9,643 nt of DNA. It comes from Bacilli bacterium. Its GTDB lineage: Bacteria > Bacillota_I > Bacilli_A > RF39 > UBA660. Positions 1-6,863 of the stretch are shown in pieces. Under the pieces are notes generated by a model, which did not search any database, was not told the origin of the DNA, and saw only the letters and a list, made by a program, of their open reading frames with translations. The stretch is from positions 1 to 9,643 of the forward strand of contig JAGHGS010000069.1 in assembly GCA_017888105.1 (NCBI GenBank). Direction: 5' to 3'. Position numbers and translations under genes: made by a program. Numbering within the stretch: the first letter of the stretch is position 1; every line of letters starts with the position of its first letter.

Positions 1-282
1 AAAAGGAATTCCACATTTATCTGCAACTATTTTAACTGCCTCTAAAAATTTCACGTTTTCATATTCACTCACAAAAGTAAATACATTTCCAGCCGCTCCA
101 CAAGAAAAGCACTTATAAATTTGTTTTTCTTCAGATACACTCATACTAGGAGAATGATCTTCATGAAAAGGACATACCCCAAAATAATTTTTTCCCTTTT
201 GAGTAAGTGGAATATAACTAGAAATGACATCAATGATATTGGCATTTTTTCGAATTTGTTCGATTTCCTGATCCAAAGCCAT
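1..282 (-). CDS. dnaG: DNA primase DnaG, N-terminal part (cut by window edge)
   Basis: Primase makes the RNA primers for chromosomal replication with the DnaB-type helicase. Only the first 94 residues lie in the window; the frame is open to base 1. They form the CHC2 zinc-binding domain that contacts template DNA. The start MALDQEIEQIR leads to VCPFHEDHSPSMSVS and YKCFSCGAAGNVFTF, with predicted zinc ligands Cys37, His40, Cys58 and Cys61. This block is diagnostic of DnaG. The ATG at 282 is chosen because a GAGGGGTGAT-type ribosome binding site lies just upstream. The RNA polymerase-like catalytic (TOPRIM) and helicase-binding domains would be to the left of the window. The sortase gene upstream is on the same strand but is separated from dnaG by a terminator and a candidate promoter. 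Confidence 0.95.
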   Translation of the reverse strand, partial: MALDQEIEQIRKNANIIDVISSYIPLTQKGKNYFGVCPFHEDHSPSMSVSEEKQIYKCFSCGAAGNVFTFVSEYENVKFLEAVKIVADKCGIPF

Positions 283-310
283 ATCATCACCCCTCTAATT
301 TACGTTTCTA

Positions 311-339
311 ATTATATTTATTACCCTTACCCCTCTAAA
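311..339 (-). promoter_or_regulatory. Candidate dnaG promoter
   Basis: On the minus strand a perfect TATAAT box (311-316) lies 17 bases downstream of TTTAGA (334-339), a four-of-six match to the -35 consensus. The predicted start is near 304, giving a leader of about 20 nt before the dnaG ATG. The sequence TAGAGGGGT occurs twice (289-297 and 329-337), once as the ribosome binding site and once over the -35 region. Sequence match only. Confidence 0.5.
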
Positions 340-345
340 ATCCTT

Positions 346-383
346 TAAAAAAATGCAAATTTCTTCAAAAAACTTGCATTTTT
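346..383 (-). terminator. Intrinsic terminator after the sortase gene
   Basis: A perfect 10-bp inverted repeat (AAAAATGCAA at 349-358, TTGCATTTTT at 374-383) with a 15-base loop starts 9 bases beyond the sortase stop codon. Read on the minus strand, the stem ends in a run of seven T, as expected for a Rho-independent terminator. The stem is A/T-rich with few G-C pairs, so it may be weak. It separates the adhesin-sortase unit from dnaG. Confidence 0.7.
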
Positions 384-391
384 CTTCATTT

Positions 392-931
392 TCATAGATT
401 TTCCCACGTTTTTAAAGAACCATAATAAATTGTTTGAGTCTTATCATCTCCCTTGGTACAAGTAATTAAAGTAATCATATTTGCATAATCTTCCTTTAAA
501 TAAAGAACTCCTGTTTTCTTTTGATACTCAATATCTACAATTTCGTAGATCCATTTTTTTCCTTGATAATAAAAACAAATTTCATCGTGAATCTCTAACA
601 AATAAAGATCTTTAAAAAAAGCATTTCGTCCATTTCCTGAATGAGCTGCTAAAATAATATGACTAGTCTCATCACCCGGTAAAACACTATTTGAATGTAA
701 AAAAACATTTTTATTTACCTGATTATTCTTGTAGTCAATTGGAAATATTTCTCTTTTAAAATGAATCTTTTCAATTTCTAATACTCCATAATAATTTTCC
801 TCTTCCATACTTTGAACCAATATTTCTTGATATTTATCTTCTTCTATTCTTGGAATAACAAAGGAATAAAGAGGAATAAGTACACCAACTACCAATAAGA
901 AGATCCCTCCTAATTTCACTATTTTAATCAT
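392..931 (-). CDS. Membrane-anchored sortase (transpeptidase)
   Basis: Sortases cut a C-terminal sorting motif of secreted proteins between Thr and Gly and join the Thr to the cell wall or to another pilin. With the start at 931 the protein has 179 residues: a short basic start, one membrane segment (about residues 9-26), then an extracellular sortase domain. The His motif LAAHSG (His97) and the Cys motif TLITC (Cys158) are present. No Arg follows the Cys in the 21-residue tail; the usual place of the third catalytic residue appears to hold Thr. An in-frame ATG at 997 would add 22 mostly hydrophobic residues. I prefer 931 because it gives a normal anchor and overlaps the adhesin stop by 8 bases. 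However, 997 has AGGAG only three bases away and cannot be excluded. The adjacent adhesin carries VPKTG and is the obvious substrate. The family is clear; the class (A or D-like) is not. Confidence 0.88.
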   Translation of the reverse strand: MIKIVKLGGIFLLVVGVLIPLYSFVIPRIEEDKYQEILVQSMEEENYYGVLEIEKIHFKREIFPIDYKNNQVNKNVFLHSNSVLPGDETSHIILAAHSGNGRNAFFKDLYLLEIHDEICFYYQGKKWIYEIVDIEYQKKTGVLYLKEDYANMITLITCTKGDDKTQTIYYGSLKTWENL

Positions 932-2927
932 AATTACAAAGAAACGCTCCAACAGCCAGACAAATACTAGAAAAAAGAATCGTAAAAAACAAATCATTTA
1001 CTCCTGTTTTTGGTACTTCTATTTTTAGACGATTCGTAACTTTAATCGTATTTAAAATATTATTTTTAACAGAAACACTCAAAAATCCATTTAATCGTTT
1101 ATACCCATGAGGTACTTCCAATTCTTGAATATAATAAAGACCTTCTACAAGATTTTCAATGGTAATAATTCCTTTTTCATCTGTTTGAAATGTTTCAATT
1201 AAATTTTTATCTTGATCATAAAAGCCAAACAAAACTCCCTGTAATGGTTTTAACGTCGTTTCATCTAATTTCTCAATTTGAATCATTCCATTTTGTAATT
1301 GATTAAATACTTCTAAAGTTATTTCTTCTTCTCCACGAATCTGAAAGAAAATACTTTCCTCCAAAATTTGATAATGATTTGGAGCTTCTACTTCAATTAA
1401 TTCATAATTACCATAACAAAGATTTTCAATTAATAAAACTCCATCTACAACATCGAAAACTTCATTTCCATTAATTTGTAAAAATTGATTCGTATCAACA
1501 TTTCGTATTTTAAAACGAGCTCCATCAACAATAAGTTCTTTCGTATCTTGATCTTTCTTTAAAATTCGCAAAGAACCAACAATCTGTGGATTTTTAATAA
1601 CAATAGGTTCTAAATTAGTATCTTCATTTACAATAAGAGAAATATCTTCTGCTAGTTGATACCCTTCTTTTGATGTAATTTGTTTAATAACATACTCCCC
1701 GTAAGGAAGAAAAATCGCAAATTTACCATATTCATTGGTTTTAAAAGTAGTTACCACATTTCCTTTTAAATCAAGAACTTGAAATTCTGCATTTACTTCT
1801 AATTCTAAACTTCCATCATAATTTTCTAAATATTTTTCAATAACAATTTTCTTCTTAATAACTTCATCTTCTACTTCAAGCACAACATCTTTATCTTTTA
1901 CTTCAAAATAAACCTTCTCATCATTTAAGCAATATCCATAAGGAGCCTCTATTTCCTGTAAATAATACTTTCCTAAAGGAATTTCTTCCAAAAATGCTTC
2001 TCCTTTAGAATCGGTAACAATTGTTTGATATAAATTACCATTTTCATAATAAATACCATATTTAGCACCCTCTAAAGATAAAGAAGACTCCTCATTACTT
2101 TTCTTTTTCAAAGTAAAACTAGGCAAAGAAACTTGAAATTCCAATCTTTGATAATTGCGATTTACAATTCCTTTTCCCATAACAGCCTGATTCGAAGGAC
2201 TATAAAATATTTTAGGAATCGCCAAAGTACCCATTTCTCTTTTAAATCCAATCATTTGATATCCTGGAGTATCAAAAGTAAGAGTTAGCTTATTTCCTTC
2301 AATTTTATAATCTATATCACTAACAGTTACTCGAAAATCTTCTAAAATATGATTTTCATCAATATAAGTTAAAGTATCACCAATTTTCACTTCCTGTAAA
2401 GAAGCATTTTCTAAAAAAGAAGGCATTAATTTATGAATTTCTAAATCTTTTTGAATCGCATCTATTTCTTCTTTTAATAAATCAATTTTTTGATTATTTT
2501 GATCAACAAAATAAATTTCCCCTTTTCCTTCTAATAAATACTCCCAAATCATAAATTGAGTAGCAGCATACCATTTAATATCACTTCGATCACGATAACC
2601 ATATCCATAATAAGCAATCGTTCTTAAATAATTCCAATCTTCATTAGTAATTCCTAAATCATGAGAAATCTTACTTAAATCTTGATATGCTTTAAAATTA
2701 CCATTTTTTAAAACAACACCCGGTTCAATACAGTATACATATTCTCCAGTATCTCGATTAATAATTTCATACATATTTTTATACTTTTCTACAGTAGGTG
2801 TTTTTAAATACAAACGAATTCCCGGAATCTTATCTCCCAAATAAATATAATTTTCTTCTGCCAAAACATTTGTTTTAGCAAACCCTAACACAAATAATAA
2901 TAAAAATATTTTTAGTATTTTTTTCAT
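924..2927 (-). CDS. Secreted thioester (TQXA) adhesin with Cna_B/SpaA repeats and VPKTG sorting signal
   Basis: This is a 667-residue surface protein that probably binds host or neighbouring cells. Residues 1-23 are a signal peptide (cleavage after VLA). About residues 24-265 form a thioester domain: YCIEPG (Cys66) and ATQFMIW (Gln124) are the hallmarks whose side chains form a reactive internal thioester in this family. Four Cna_B/SpaA-like beta domains follow, at about 268-358, 359-449, 450-545 and 546-635, each ending its core with a Y..(Q/E)E..AP.GY-like block. Predicted isopeptide residues are Lys457/Glu512/Asn542 in domain 3 and Lys553/Glu602/Asn632 in domain 4. Domain 1 ends with Asp354 instead of Asn. 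In domain 2 the Glu is replaced by Gln415. VPKTG (638-642) and a hydrophobic stretch form the sorting signal, but the tail CNYD has no basic residues. The ATG at 2927 has AAGGA five bases upstream. The sortase gene overlaps the 3' end. Confidence 0.9.
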   Translation of the reverse strand: MKKILKIFLLLFVLGFAKTNVLAEENYIYLGDKIPGIRLYLKTPTVEKYKNMYEIINRDTGEYVYCIEPGVVLKNGNFKAYQDLSKISHDLGITNEDWNYLRTIAYYGYGYRDRSDIKWYAATQFMIWEYLLEGKGEIYFVDQNNQKIDLLKEEIDAIQKDLEIHKLMPSFLENASLQEVKIGDTLTYIDENHILEDFRVTVSDIDYKIEGNKLTLTFDTPGYQMIGFKREMGTLAIPKIFYSPSNQAVMGKGIVNRNYQRLEFQVSLPSFTLKKKSNEESSLSLEGAKYGIYYENGNLYQTIVTDSKGEAFLEEIPLGKYYLQEIEAPYGYCLNDEKVYFEVKDKDVVLEVEDEVIKKKIVIEKYLENYDGSLELEVNAEFQVLDLKGNVVTTFKTNEYGKFAIFLPYGEYVIKQITSKEGYQLAEDISLIVNEDTNLEPIVIKNPQIVGSLRILKKDQDTKELIVDGARFKIRNVDTNQFLQINGNEVFDVVDGVLLIENLCYGNYELIEVEAPNHYQILEESIFFQIRGEEEITLEVFNQLQNGMIQIEKLDETTLKPLQGVLFGFYDQDKNLIETFQTDEKGIITIENLVEGLYYIQELEVPHGYKRLNGFLSVSVKNNILNTIKVTNRLKIEVPKTGVNDLFFTILFSSICLAVGAFLCNYD

Positions 2928-2953
2928 CTTTATCCTTTTCTAGATAGAGAAAA

Positions 2954-3000
2954 ACTCGTAAAAATACTTCTTATTCAAAAAATAAGAATTTTCTACGAGT
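2954..3000 (-). terminator. Long hairpin between rnfD-like gene and adhesin: terminator and/or 5' leader element
   Basis: ACTCGTA (2954-2960) pairs with TACGAGT (2994-3000), AAAA (2961-2964) with TTTT (2989-2992), and TTCTTATT (2968-2975) with AATAAGAA (2981-2988) around a CAAAA loop. On the minus strand it ends in TTTTTCTC, so it can terminate the uvrC-rnfC-rnfD operon. A good promoter just upstream would start transcription at about its first base. It would then also be the 5' end of the adhesin mRNA, acting as an attenuator or as protection of the end. Confidence 0.7.
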
Positions 3001-3010
3001 GAATAAACAT

Positions 3011-3039
3011 ACTATAGCACAAACCCTTAACAATGTAAA
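3011..3039 (-). promoter_or_regulatory. Candidate promoter of the adhesin-sortase unit
   Basis: Minus-strand TTTACA (3034-3039), 17 bases, TATAGT (3011-3016): five of six matches to each sigma-A hexamer at ideal spacing. The -35 box lies within the last codons of the rnfD-like gene and the predicted start is near 3004. The 5' leader would be about 77 nt and would begin with the hairpin at 2954-3000. Confidence 0.65.
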
Positions 3040-3902
3040 TATTTTTTTTCGAAAAAACGATCAAAGACAGAAACAAAAAAACTACATAAGAAAATACTTA
3101 AATAAGCAACTTCATAAATAGGTAAAAAAAGTGCTAAAATAGTAGTCAATAATCCTATAACAATACCATATAAAGCCATTCCTTTTTTAGTACTAGGAGT
3201 TACATATAAATCCGCTCCAACAAAAACAAACCCAAAATAGACAGAACCATTCACAAGAAGATCTAAATAAGAAATATTTTTAGTAATTAAAAATAAGAAT
3301 AAGAAAAAAGCAAAAAATACCAGCGATGCAACCATTGGAATAATCTTTTTATAAAACTTATTAAATGACAATATAAGAAAAGCAAGAAGAACAAAAAATA
3401 GACCATTACTAGCAATTCCTCCAACCCCATAACCAAAAAACAAATCAAAAACTCCATAATTAAAAGCATTTAATTTTTCGGCAACATTAAGATAAGAATA
3501 ACTATTTAACAATAATGCCAAAAGAAGAAATAATCTTGTAGAAGTAAGAATATTAAATTCTTTTTTTAAAGATAAATAAGAACTCACAAATAAAGATACA
3601 AACATTAAAATAGGATAAACAATCATATTTGTATTAATAGAAATGGTACAAGATAAAATAAGCCCATATAAAACAAATTCTTTAATATCTCTTTTACTAA
3701 TCCAAGCAACCAAAAATCCTACAAGACCACCTATAATATAAAAATAAAAAGGAAGAAACATATCCCAAAAAGAAATAAAATCATTTTGATAAAGCAAAAT
3801 TCCATTTTTATAAAAACTAAATAATAAAAGAGGAATCAAAGCAATATAATAAGTATTTACTAAATGACTTTTATCTTTATTATAATGAAGTATATTATTC
3901 AT
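3027..3902 (-). CDS. RnfD/NqrB-family membrane protein, degenerate
   Basis: RnfD is a membrane subunit of the Rnf complex, which moves electrons between ferredoxin and NAD with ion pumping. This 291-residue protein is hydrophobic throughout, with about eight to ten membrane segments. The best family signature is near the C-terminus (residues 228-253): VGADLYVTPSTKKGMALYGIVIG, which matches the RnfD block with D..T.P.TKKG. FDLFFGYGVGGIASNG (152-167) resembles the (L)DLFLG..PGSIGETS block. The usual flavin-attachment block S/T-G-A-T-P before it is missing, as are LPP and G.N.FNPA. So I see no covalent FMN site. The ATG overlaps the rnfC-like stop by 8 bases and has a strong AAAGGAG site encoded inside rnfC. 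It ends the uvrC operon. Family membership is probable; function as a true Rnf subunit is doubtful. Confidence 0.78.
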   Translation of the reverse strand: MNNILHYNKDKSHLVNTYYIALIPLLLFSFYKNGILLYQNDFISFWDMFLPFYFYIIGGLVGFLVAWISKRDIKEFVLYGLILSCTISINTNMIVYPILMFVSLFVSSYLSLKKEFNILTSTRLFLLLALLLNSYSYLNVAEKLNAFNYGVFDLFFGYGVGGIASNGLFFVLLAFLILSFNKFYKKIIPMVASLVFFAFFLFLFLITKNISYLDLLVNGSVYFGFVFVGADLYVTPSTKKGMALYGIVIGLLTTILALFLPIYEVAYLSIFLCSFFVSVFDRFFEKKYLHC

Positions 3903-5013
3903 TAAAATCTCCTTTCATATAAGAATTAAAATTAATATATACAGGACATATATATGTACATAAGCCACATTTAATGCATTGTTGCTTCATTTTTTCTCGA
4001 TACTTAGAATTTTTAAACAAAAGTGGATTCAAATGAACCGGACATATATCACTACATAACCCACAGCGAATGCATTTATCCTCTTTTTTTTCTTCCCTTT
4101 TTCTCATAATAAGCAAACTTTTAAGTTCATTCGTAACGACAAAATGATCAAGAAAAATCTCTTCGCCACTCATAAGTCCATTGGCAAAATATTTTACTTC
4201 CGCTTCTTTTAATTCAATTAATTCCGATACTACATCCAAAAGAAGAGAACCAACCTTTACTTGTACAACCATCGGATTTTTAACAGCATCTCCACTAATA
4301 GTAATAAATTGATTCGTTTTAGTTCTTCCTCTTTTCAAATAATTATAAATATCATAAAAATGGCTTGCTGATACAACCAAAGAATCCTCTCGTTTTAAAT
4401 CAAGATAATCCATCAAAAAAGATTCTTTTCCCAATAAATACAAATCGGGCACAATTTTTAAAACAATATTCGGATACATTCCAAGATCACTCATTAACTT
4501 TGAAACATTCTCGCTACTACTAGCTCGAACACACACATAAATGAGATCCAAAGAAAACATTTTTTGCAATTCATCCAATAATTCTAAAAAAACATCATAG
4601 CAGAAAAACAAATAAAAGTTTTCAGTTGACACATACATTTCATCATCAATTGCGTTCAAAACTAAATTCTTTTTATTTTCTAAAGAAAGCACACGTAAAA
4701 CGCCATCTTTATCAATTTCTTTTCTAAGCCCAATTGTATTTCTGCTTCTCTCTTCAAAATCATTTGCTATCTCTAAATAATACGCATTAGAAGATAAAGA
4801 ATTCATTTTCTTCAAACCTTTTAAAACTCCAGAAATAGGACTCAAAACTCCTGATGCTACCTCATCTCCGATTTTAATTTCTTCATTTTTTGAGGCAAGA
4901 AGCGTCTGATTCTCAGAAAAAGGAAGATATACATAATCTGGCTTTAAAAAAGATTCTAATTGACTGGAAACTAAAATACTTTCTTCTGGTTTTAATTCGA
5001 TTAATTTCTGCAT
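3895..5013 (-). CDS. RnfC-like iron-sulfur protein, degenerate
   Basis: RnfC is the peripheral, NADH-reacting subunit of Rnf. This protein has 372 residues, shorter than the usual 430 or more. Residues 1-70 resemble the RnfC N-terminal sandwich domain (IGDEVASGVLSPISGVLKG). ITISGDAVKNP (237-247) is the conserved SLBB-region motif. The C-terminus has two complete 4Fe-4S motifs, CxxCxxCxxxCP, with Cys314/317/320/324 and Cys346/349/352/356. The Gly-rich GLGGAxFPT loop that binds flavin/NADH is absent; the region reads IGLRKEIDKDG. The next motif, normally NxAECEPY, reads LNAIDDEMY. I infer that it carries clusters but may not oxidise NADH. There is no signal peptide, so it is cytoplasmic. It starts 8 bases after the uvrC stop, with AGGTGA upstream, and overlaps the rnfD-like gene, so the three genes are likely co-transcribed. 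Confidence 0.82.
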   Translation of the reverse strand: MQKLIELKPEESILVSSQLESFLKPDYVYLPFSENQTLLASKNEEIKIGDEVASGVLSPISGVLKGLKKMNSLSSNAYYLEIANDFEERSRNTIGLRKEIDKDGVLRVLSLENKKNLVLNAIDDEMYVSTENFYLFFCYDVFLELLDELQKMFSLDLIYVCVRASSSENVSKLMSDLGMYPNIVLKIVPDLYLLGKESFLMDYLDLKREDSLVVSASHFYDIYNYLKRGRTKTNQFITISGDAVKNPMVVQVKVGSLLLDVVSELIELKEAEVKYFANGLMSGEEIFLDHFVVTNELKSLLIMRKREEKKEDKCIRCGLCSDICPVHLNPLLFKNSKYREKMKQQCIKCGLCTYICPVYINFNSYMKGDFNE

Positions 5014-5021
5014 GAAATCAC

Positions 5022-6803
5022 CTACTTACTTCCCTTTTCTAAATCTTTTTCTTTTAAATATTCTTGCAAACGAACAGCAATATTCTCAGGAATAATTTTA
5101 CTTAATTCAGGAATACTAGCACTTTTAATTTTAGCTAGACTACCAAATTCTTTAATCAGTTCTTTTTTTCTTTTAGCGCCAATTCCCTCAATATTATCTA
5201 AGACACTACCAATTGCCCCTTTATTTCGAATCGTCCGGTGATAACGAATCGTATAACGGTGTACTTCATCTTGCATTCTCGTTAAATAATGAAAAACACT
5301 ACTCGTTTTATCAAGAGGAATCACACGATATCCATAAGAATCAATAAGATCATTGGTTCGGTGTTTATCATTTTTTCTTAATCCACATACACGAATATTA
5401 AGGTTTAACTCATTTAAAATTTCTAAACAAGCATTCATTTGATTGATTCCACCATCGACAATAATTAAATCAGGAAGTTCCGTTTTATCTACTAACGCCC
5501 GATAATATCTACGATAAATAACCTCTTGCATCGTATGATAATCATCATTTTTATCTAAACTAATTTTATATTTTCGATATTCTTTCTTAGCAGGACGACC
5601 ATTTTTAAAAACAACCATGCAGCTAACAGTAAATGTCCCAAAAAGATTCGAGTTATCAAATAAATCAATACGATCTAATTTAGGTAATTCCAAGAGATCT
5701 TTTAATTCTTCATTTGCTTTTTCTGTTTTTTCTTCATCACGTAACACAATTTCTAACTCATTTTCCAAATTAATTTTAGCATTTTGAATTGCCATATCAA
5801 CCAAATTTTTCTTTTTCCCTTTTACCGGTACCAAAAAACTAGCATTTGTAATTTCACTTAAAATCTCTGTATTAATATCACTGGTACATAATATTTCTTT
5901 TGGTATTTCATGTTTACTATAAAAGTTCATAAGATAAGTATCTAATTCATCTTGACAGTCTGATACAACCGGAAATATATCGGTATGTCCTCCAACCATT
6001 CTTCCATTTCTAAGGAAAAGAATTTGAACACTTAAATAGCCCTTATCAAAAAAGTAACCGACTACATCTCGATTTACAAAATCATGTAATTCCATTTTTT
6101 GTTTATCTAAAATAATACTAATATAATTAAGCTCTTTTTTAAGCTCTAAAGCCATCTCAAAATTAAGTTGTTCACTATACATATTAATTTTCTCTAATAT
6201 TTTATTTTTTAAAACATCCGCATTTCCTCTTAAAAAACTTAAAATCTCTGCCTCCATTTTCTCTAATTTCTCTGAATCTACTTTTTTCTCGCAATAACCC
6301 AAACATTCCCCAATATGATAATATAAACACACTTTCTTAGGCATACTATCACATTTTTTCAAAGGATATAACCGATTAATTAAAGAAACAATTCTTCTAG
6401 CAGCATAAGCATTAAGATATGGTCCAAAAAGCATTTTTTTATCTTTCTTCCGAACACTTAAATAGCGTGATACTTGAAGTTTTGGATAAGGCTTACTAAT
6501 ATATTCAATATAAGGATAACTTTTATCATCTTTAAGTAAAATATTATATTTCGGATCATACTGTTTAATTAAATTAAATTCTAACAAAAAAGCTTCTAAT
6601 TCACTACTAGCAACAATATAAGAAAAATCCGCTATTTCACTAACCATTTTAGCTGTCTTACCTGTTTGAGGACGATTAAAATATGAATTGACACGTTTAT
6701 GTAAATCTTTTGCTTTTCCAACATAAATAATAATTCCATCACTATTTCTCATTTGGTAACTACCCGGTAAATGAGGAATCAGTTTTAGTTTTTCTTTAAG
6801 CAT
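5022..6803 (-). CDS. uvrC: UvrABC excinuclease subunit UvrC
   Basis: UvrC makes both incisions, 3' and 5' of a DNA lesion, during nucleotide excision repair after UvrA/UvrB damage recognition. The 593-residue length is normal. The GIY-YIG nuclease is at about 12-92 (GSY at 14-16, IYVGKAKDLHKRV at 26-38, SSELEAFLLE at 66-75). Four cysteines (151, 159, 167, 171) in the C...CLYYHIGECLGYC block match the family's cluster-type motif. The UVR domain that binds UvrB is at about 198-238. The RNase H-like nuclease follows, with the likely catalytic triad Asp383 (LFDNSN), Asp450 (IIVDGG) and His515 (QDEVHRY). A helix-hairpin-helix pair lies at about 532-585. All key residues are present. The start at 6803 is supported by AGGTGA eight bases upstream. 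It is the first gene of an operon with the rnfC- and rnfD-like genes. Confidence 0.97.
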   Translation of the reverse strand: MLKEKLKLIPHLPGSYQMRNSDGIIIYVGKAKDLHKRVNSYFNRPQTGKTAKMVSEIADFSYIVASSELEAFLLEFNLIKQYDPKYNILLKDDKSYPYIEYISKPYPKLQVSRYLSVRKKDKKMLFGPYLNAYAARRIVSLINRLYPLKKCDSMPKKVCLYYHIGECLGYCEKKVDSEKLEKMEAEILSFLRGNADVLKNKILEKINMYSEQLNFEMALELKKELNYISIILDKQKMELHDFVNRDVVGYFFDKGYLSVQILFLRNGRMVGGHTDIFPVVSDCQDELDTYLMNFYSKHEIPKEILCTSDINTEILSEITNASFLVPVKGKKKNLVDMAIQNAKINLENELEIVLRDEEKTEKANEELKDLLELPKLDRIDLFDNSNLFGTFTVSCMVVFKNGRPAKKEYRKYKISLDKNDDYHTMQEVIYRRYYRALVDKTELPDLIIVDGGINQMNACLEILNELNLNIRVCGLRKNDKHRTNDLIDSYGYRVIPLDKTSSVFHYLTRMQDEVHRYTIRYHRTIRNKGAIGSVLDNIEGIGAKRKKELIKEFGSLAKIKSASIPELSKIIPENIAVRLQEYLKEKDLEKGSK

Positions 6804-6819
6804 TTTTCTTCACCTACTC

Positions 6820-6852
6820 TTTTATTATACTACATTTTTTAGTATAATAAAA
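6820..6852. promoter_or_regulatory. Palindromic divergent promoter region uvrC / yigZ
   Basis: A perfect 13-bp inverted repeat (6820-6832 and 6840-6852, 7-base spacer) fills the 60-base gap between the divergent starts. Each arm contains a TATAAT: minus strand at 6824-6829 (towards uvrC) and plus strand at 6843-6848 (towards yigZ). By symmetry each -10 arm overlaps the other's weak TTTTAT -35 position at 17-base spacing, so the two polymerases should exclude each other. It could also be an operator. The promoter role is inferred from sequence. Confidence 0.6.
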
Positions 6853-6863
6853 TTGGTGTTATT

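Noticed and set aside
121..348. Plus-strand open frame of 75 codons
   Set aside because: It lies antisense to the clear dnaG start and zinc motif, has no recognisable domain, and crosses the dnaG promoter.
392..394. Use of UGA as a tryptophan codon (Mycoplasma code)
   Set aside because: UGA ends the sortase gene at the expected protein end just before a terminator, and Trp residues seen are encoded by UGG.
392..997. Longer sortase starting at the ATG at 997
   Set aside because: Not excluded, but it adds 22 hydrophobic residues before a normal membrane anchor and overlaps the adhesin by 74 bases; the 931 start fits better.
3287..3469. Minus-strand 60-codon frame inside the rnfD-like gene
   Set aside because: Out-of-frame shadow of a hydrophobic membrane protein gene; no ribosome binding site of note.
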